The position numbers were made by a program, and so were the translations under genes. A DNA stretch of 26,879 nt. Source: Hamiltosporidium magnivora. Lineage: Eukaryota; Microsporidia; Dubosqiidae. Shown here piece by piece: positions 21,913 through 26,879 of this stretch (positions are counted from its first letter, which is position 1; each line of letters opens with the position of its first letter). A model generated the notes under the pieces. It did no database searches and had not been told where the DNA came from. It saw only the letters and a program-made list of their open reading frames with translations. The stretch covers positions 1-26,879 of the forward strand of contig PITI01000057.1 of assembly GCA_004325065.1 (NCBI GenBank). Reading direction: 5' to 3'.

Positions 21913-23643
21913 TCAATTTCTTATTTCAATCGAAAATGACTTTTTATGTGCTCGCTTATTGTATATATAATAACAAAAAGATGCAATTAATATAATCATT
22001 AGTATTAATGTTAATATGCAATGTTTTTTATATTTAAAGTTTTTATCAAGTAACATTTTTTTATCTTTTATTTGATAATGTCCATCTAAAAACGGACGAA
22101 TTGATTTTTCGCATTCTTTAATATTTTGTAAATATATTTCAAAATCCGTTGTCATTTCTATAAATATTTCTTTATTTACAAAATAATAATATGTTAAGTA
22201 ATAAGGAATATTTTCTAAATAAAGAAATATTTTTGTATCAATATTTTCCTCACAAAATTTATGGAATATCATTGTATTTTCAGAATTTAAAATGACTAAA
22301 TTTTTACAAATTCTGTTCACATCAGCTATTTTAGGTCCTCGAGCGGCATTTTCAAGTATTATACTATACAACGTGTTTAATTTATTCTGAAAATTATTTT
22401 CTAATTCTTTTACAAAATTGTTGTATTCAGAAATAAAGTATATTTCGTTTGTTCTTAAAATCTTAAAGATTTCCTCCGAATTGATTTTAATATCTTCAAT
22501 ATTTTCAAGTTTTATTTCTTTGATATTTTTGTGTGAAATTAAAATCGAGGCCATAATTAAACTTGACATCCACAACTCATTTTTGTGATATTTTTCATTT
22601 AAAAGTGAATAAATGGCATACCAAATGAATAATAAATTATTTTTCTCGGTTTTAGAATAGATTTCAAAGGTATCCAAAGTATCTTCCAAAAGAATAAAAG
22701 ATTGATTATTATTTTGCATCAGTTTTTCGTTTTTTTGATTTAAAAGATACTTTTTATTAAAATCATCTTTTAATTCTTGAATTTCAAGTATAAACGATGT
22801 TATTTCGAACTTCAACCCCAGATTTATATTTTTCAATGTATATTTGTTTAGTATGGAAGGTGTTTTTGATATTAATAAAATTTCATTATAATCATCTGTT
22901 TCTAAAAAAAGTTTATCAAAAACATTCGAAATTATAATTTTCAAAAATTTGACAAAATTATCAAACGGCTCGGTTTCTTTTTGTTGAAGTTTTATGTTCC
23001 GCATGCAAAATTCTTCAATTACAGAATAAAAACAAAAATGGCCTATAAAACTTAAATTTTCATTCAATTCTCTAATTCCCCAATATTTAAAAATATTTTT
23101 TGTAAAAATAACTTCATAATTTCTATTATTTGTCGAATCCTTTCTTTCGATCTTTACCGAACCGTCTTTTTTTATACTTTCTGAAAAAATATTATGTATG
23201 ATTTCATTAGATTTTTTCTTTAAAATACTATTTTTATTTAAAAGTTCGTTAAATCTTATAAAAGATTCAATGTTGTAAATAAATTCTGAAGAAATGACTG
23301 TAAATCCGATTTCTTTTGTAGAATCATCTATTCTGGGGAGATTATGTTTTAAGCTAAAATATATATACGCACTGTAGTTTTCGTCATATGAATCTATTTC
23401 ATAATAAAATAAATTCAATAGAAATTTTATTGCCGGATTTATATCGTTTGATTTTTTGATTGTTTCAGTAAATGTTCGTAAAGTATTACTTCGCATTGAT
23501 AATATTCCATTAGTGTTTTTTTCTATGTCATTTATGTTTAAAGGAATTTTTATATATAATTTCGGATCTGATTTCTTTGGAAGTTTATAAAGATTTTTTT
23601 TAACGTTTTTACAGCAATTTTCTGTTATAAATTCATTTTGCAT
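21913..23643 (-). CDS. Hypothetical protein with one C-terminal membrane span
   Basis: I do not recognise this 576-residue protein. It is rich in Asn, Ile, Lys, Glu and Phe, and predicted mostly helical. There is no N-terminal signal peptide. One hydrophobic segment, about 542-561, is flanked by Lys/His on the left and a short basic tail of about 15 residues on the right. That gives the look of a tail-anchored protein with its body in the cytosol. A Cys pair (10-11) lies near the N-terminus. The length, unbroken frame and codon use like the other genes argue that it is real. The minus strand before the start lacks CCCTT; a GGGGG run lies 39 bases upstream (23683-23687), and GGG-type signals are also reported before microsporidian genes. 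It is probably a lineage-specific membrane protein, with function unknown. Confidence 0.8.
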   Translation of the reverse strand: MQNEFITENCCKNVKKNLYKLPKKSDPKLYIKIPLNINDIEKNTNGILSMRSNTLRTFTETIKKSNDINPAIKFLLNLFYYEIDSYDENYSAYIYFSLKHNLPRIDDSTKEIGFTVISSEFIYNIESFIRFNELLNKNSILKKKSNEIIHNIFSESIKKDGSVKIERKDSTNNRNYEVIFTKNIFKYWGIRELNENLSFIGHFCFYSVIEEFCMRNIKLQQKETEPFDNFVKFLKIIISNVFDKLFLETDDYNEILLISKTPSILNKYTLKNINLGLKFEITSFILEIQELKDDFNKKYLLNQKNEKLMQNNNQSFILLEDTLDTFEIYSKTEKNNLLFIWYAIYSLLNEKYHKNELWMSSLIMASILISHKNIKEIKLENIEDIKINSEEIFKILRTNEIYFISEYNNFVKELENNFQNKLNTLYSIILENAARGPKIADVNRICKNLVILNSENTMIFHKFCEENIDTKIFLYLENIPYYLTYYYFVNKEIFIEMTTDFEIYLQNIKECEKSIRPFLDGHYQIKDKKMLLDKNFKYKKHCILTLILMIILIASFCYYIYNKRAHKKSFSIEIRN

Positions 23644-23682
23644 ACAATTTTATTTTTAGTATCATATATTTATAAACGTTAA

Positions 23683-23687
23683 CCCCC
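23683..23687 (-). promoter_or_regulatory. G5 run upstream of the 576-residue protein gene
   Basis: On the minus strand TTAGGGGGTTAAC lies 39 bases before the start codon, the only G/C block in a purely A/T leader. It may be the GGG-type counterpart of the CCCTT motif, but one instance is weak evidence. Confidence 0.3.
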
Positions 23688-24261
23688 TAAAATATATTTA
23701 ACCTGTAATTGGTCTGTTACTTAACAAAAGAATGTAATGTACTGATAAACATTTTTAGTTTATATGATTGGTATCTTCGCATCTAAATAACAAATAAAAT
23801 TGATTTCCAAAAATTATTTGTAAAAAATTGCATTTTTTTCAATCGTTATATAATTTCTCAATTCTTTAGAACAAATCCTTGATTGGGTATAACCTAATAA
23901 AAGCCTGAGATTATATATTTTTTATGATTTTTTTTATATTTTGAACTATAATGGAAAAAAAAAGTGAACCAATGGTCCATCCTATTATTTTTCTGCTGAG
24001 ATTATTAAAGACAGAGTAGCAATAATTTTCTTAATGCCAATGTTTCCATTTACCCTTCCGTTAATAAGAAATGTCGTATTTTATTCTTTCTCCCGGTTAA
24101 AAAATAAGAAATGCTATTATAAACTGTCATTGTCTCGAACTACACAAATCTTTGCATATATAAAGTTAAAATTTAAAATTTTGCTCGCTTTCAATTGTAT
24201 TTTCATATTCTATATGCTCGGTTTTGGAAGAATTTCTTACTAAAAATATACTTAATTTTCT
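23688..24261. other. AT-rich spacer, no gene seen
   Basis: One 69-codon frame at 24034-24243 has hydrophobic runs but no start signal or family match and ends just before the GC-rich island. I treat it as chance. Confidence 0.45.
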
Positions 24262-24960
24262 GTTGATGGTAGAGTGAGGATAACCCCATAAAAAACTTTT
24301 TGCTTGACAATGAGTGTGTGAACTGGTGTGAGGATCATTGTGTGGATTTTTGGCGGGAATAAAACCACACTACATCTTCGGTTGTTCAATGGGAGTTTGT
24401 ATGACGAAGAGGTCTACAAAACGGTGAAACTTTTTCTACAAATTTATTTGTAGTTTTTTATGTAACTGGACCAAAGGCCACGGTCAAATATGTAGGTAAT
24501 TACCATGTAAAAGCATGGAAACCTAACCTTGGTCACCGGGTTAGAAGAATTAGCGTCTGGGAGATATAAAAATAGAAACCATTAAAAGCCGGGATAGCTA
24601 AGTAGCAGGTTATACCTGTTGGTATGACATTGCACTGTGTAGTTGGACTCCCTGTTAAGTCACTGAAATATACTTAGCTAGAAGTTTATTGGGTTAGGAA
24701 AGTGTAGAGTAAGTGGGAATGCTGCATAATCTTGGGGTGCTCAAGGGGGGCTTCGGCCTTCGATCACACTCCATGCAACGGACATTAACGAACTTCGGGC
24801 AACTACCCCGCCTATTAATTAGGTTCTACACACCTAGTAGATGAAAGGCTTTGGGACTTAGGTACCGCAGGGAGTACTGATGGATGTTGGATTAGAAGTT
24901 ATTTATGTTAAACCCAGAACTGCGTTAATGCCAGGAAAACAAATATAACACTTGGCACTG
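24262..24960. other. GC-rich structured non-coding island
   Basis: About 700 bases stand out by composition (about 55% G+C by hand count of 24721-24780) and have no coding frame. They hold many perfect or near-perfect inverted repeats. GTGTGG-A-TTTT (24340-24350) pairs with AAAACCACAC (24361-24370). CTACAAAT (24436-24443) pairs with ATTTGTAG (24446-24453) and is followed by six T. A nested stem is formed by ACCAAAGG (24470-24477) with CCTTGGT (24527-24533), TAGGT (24493-24497) with ACCTA (24521-24525), and CCATG (24503-24507) with CATGG (24514-24518). TAGCTAAGTA (24595-24604) pairs with TACTTAGCTA (24671-24680) around a CAGGT/ACCTG hairpin (24606-24618). GGC-TTCG-GCC lies near 24750. It could be a structured RNA, or the untranslated part of a retroelement, possibly host-derived. 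I matched no known RNA family. Confidence 0.6.
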
Positions 24961-25659
24961 TTTTAAAAAGATGTGAACCCTAAATAAAGTAACGATTTTT
25001 CGTTGATATCTATTTTACCCCCCTCTTTTTCTTCATTGCATTTCCTTGTTAAATTGCATAAAATGTGATAAAAACATGTTAATAAAAACTGAAAAAAACA
25101 CTTTTTGTAAAACCGATTAATTTAAAGTTATTTTAGTAACTTGGGGTTCTATTTTGGTTATTTTTCAAATTTTTATATTTTTAGATTAAGTTACAAAGGT
25201 TTGTCATATTTAAAGGAAAATTTGAAAAAAAAAAAACCAGTAGAAGATAATTATATAAAAATGGAATAAATGAAAAATGCATTAGAACTTAAAATTCTTT
25301 CACTTTTTGGAATTTTTCTTAATTAGATTTTTCTGATATTTTGTGAATTCTTTTTTTTTAATTTTTTTATAACTTCTTTTTAATTTCCTTTTTTTATTTT
25401 TTAAATTAGTTTCAACATTTGTTTAAATTTTTTTGCGTTTAAAACTGTCTTATTTTATTAAAATTCTTTAATCTATCAAAAAATCAATATTTTCCCGCCA
25501 AAAAAGCATAAATACGAATATTTTTAAGGCGCCATCTGATTTAGCAGATGTGATATTAAGATCTGCTGGATTTTATTTTTAACCAGGATAAAATTCAGAT
25601 TGTAGGGTAGTAAATATAAAATAGGACAAGAAATATTAATTTTTATGACATTTTTACAC
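24961..25659. other. AT-rich spacer, no gene seen
   Basis: This is T-rich and A-rich sequence with long homopolymer runs. A small perfect hairpin, CATCTG (25533-25538) with CAGATG (25545-25550), lies in a short GC-richer patch. No ORF or RNA gene was recognised. Confidence 0.45.
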
Positions 25660-26879
25660 CGCAGCCTATAAATGAACTTCGAAGAAGCCTAAATAATCTT
25701 GAGTTACGAAACTAACACATGCTTCTGTAACTCTTAGATTGTCTAGAAAATGGTAAGGAAATACCAACTCGATGAGCGGTAATTCTAACGGGATGAATAC
25801 TAAGAAAAGCCATCTTGCACTAATAAAATGCTTCTTGAAACTAAAATATAGGTTAGAAGAAAAGTCAAATCAATATAATTTAGAAGTAGCTTAACTTGCA
25901 AAATTATATACCGAAATATAAAAGCATAAATATCATTCAAGGTTATATAATAGAAGAATAAATGAGCTTTTGTGTGTAGGAGACTTTCTAGGTTTCTAAA
26001 GAAATGAACATGCATCCAAGAGAGGAAAATCTGTTTTAATATAACCCTTATCGAGAATGTATTCTCGGAGAAATAGATATGATTCCAAACCACAATAAAT
26101 GTGTTAAAATACTAGGCATTCAGCAGCTCGATGCAAGAATCTAGTCGGGCATTACTATAATAGACGGCAAAGAGAGAGGGTAGATGCCTACACTTACTCC
26201 TTTTAAATTGATATTAATTCAAATCAACAAAACGAATTAAGAGTCACTCAGTCCAAGAAACTTTCGAAAACAAACATATGAAAATACGAGTAGACGCTGT
26301 GATAAAAACTGATGTAAAACCTCTGAATAATTGATCCGAAATATATAATTTGAATAATATTAAAAAGAAGAACATTTATTGAAGTGATAATTGCACCTCG
26401 AGATCTACTTCAGATAGTTATAATTGAAAAAATTGTAAAGATGACCTATTAGCAAACGATTTGTGTTTTATTTATAGGATAAGTATTCAAATAATCCCTT
26501 ATTTTATAATCCAAGATGGTATTGTGACAAAATATCATCAGTAATACCTCAAAATATCGCAAATATCTATGATTATGAAAGCATATAGTTAATTGATGGC
26601 ATTTAAGAAGAAAGGCAAAATAATTTATTTTGATCGAAAAAGAGGACCCGAGTCGTGATCAAATGATGAATAGAGCTGGGGAAAAATGTCAATGAGTGTT
26701 ATAAAAAAGCAAAAAAGCATGATGATACAATACTCGTATTAGACAAGTTAGTATAGAAAAAAATTGTATTAACCTTGTAAAAATAGCAAATCCTATATTA
26801 TAGATAAAAGATGAGTAGTACTGTAAATAAAGAGTCGGATTTGGAAGAATTAAAGATTTCGTAAGAGGTAGAAGAAAAT
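25660..26879 (+). pseudogene. Decayed non-LTR retrotransposon ORF (copy 2), runs off the window
   Basis: From 26305 to the last base this aligns with copy 1 from base 1 to about 605, in the same orientation. It starts with AAAACTGATG in both and ends with GAGGTAGAAGAAAAT in both. Upstream of that, 26117-26176 reads HSAARCKNLVGHYYNRR. I recognise this as the His-x4-Cys zinc-knuckle stretch that lies between reverse transcriptase and endonuclease in this family. RVDAVIKTDV begins at 26287. Further upstream, short frames such as the one starting ATG at 25794 (MNTKKSHLALIKCFLKLKYR) and YNRRINELLCVG near 25950 look like the region before the zinc knuckle, so the copy extends left to about 25660. 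Stops and shifts are frequent. No reverse-transcriptase core (YADD-type) was seen, so this copy is probably 5'-truncated. Confidence 0.75.

Noticed and set aside
21665..21916. 83-codon frame directly after, and overlapping the end of, the 576-residue gene on the minus strand
   Set aside because: It starts at TTG, not ATG, has no domain, and eukaryotic genes do not use such overlaps; judged a chance frame.
24034..24243. 69-codon frame before the second island
   Set aside because: No start signal, no domain; probably chance.
24595..24605. TAGCTAAGTAG, matching the A-box consensus of tRNA genes
   Set aside because: No B box at a suitable distance; the bases are better explained as one arm of the 10-bp stem with 24671-24680.

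Overview
The window is most likely microsporidian nuclear DNA, read from sequence alone. It is extremely AT-rich. Every convincing gene is a single uninterrupted ORF. Three of the five intact genes carry a CCCTT block within 12 bases of the start codon, as expected for the CCC-type start signals of microsporidia. The protein set is eukaryotic: a CCT chaperonin subunit, an otubain and a fungal-type CHY zinc-finger protein. Coding density is very low, about five genes in 27 kb, which fits one of the large, transposon-laden microsporidian genomes rather than a compact Encephalitozoon-like one. Genus cannot be decided here.

Layout. Bases 1-620 hold the C-terminal part of a non-LTR retrotransposon ORF (restriction-like endonuclease region), broken by one frameshift and one stop. 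Next come TCP1/CCT-alpha (744-2429, +) and an otubain-type deubiquitinase (2740-3405, -). These two genes converge on a roughly 60-bp tandem repeat, and a 15-bp minisatellite lies upstream of the otubain gene. A CHY zinc-finger protein (5204-6319, +) is followed by a GC-rich, non-coding island (6384-6630) that looks like a retroposed insert. About 5 kb of AT-rich DNA without genes leads to a whole-length but heavily mutated hAT-superfamily transposase (about 11613-13370, +). A second intact hypothetical gene lies at 15250-16401 (+); its C-terminus reads as a class B basic helix-loop-helix domain, so it is probably a transcription factor. A second, very decayed copy of the retrotransposon lies inverted at about 17250-17605 (-). 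An orphan 576-residue protein with one C-terminal membrane span follows at 21913-23643 (-). A second GC-rich non-coding island (24262-24960) is full of nested inverted repeats and is the best candidate for something undescribed. A third retrotransposon copy (about 25660-26879, +) runs off the end and is in direct orientation with the first.

The intact genes serve protein folding (CCT), ubiquitin removal (otubain), a zinc-binding fungal protein of unclear role, probable transcription control (bHLH) and an unknown membrane function. They are not an operon-like set. The dominant theme is mobile-element invasion and decay: three copies of one retrotransposon family at different stages of erosion, one dead hAT element, and two compositionally foreign islands. 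Identifications rest on my recall of family motifs; no database search was possible.
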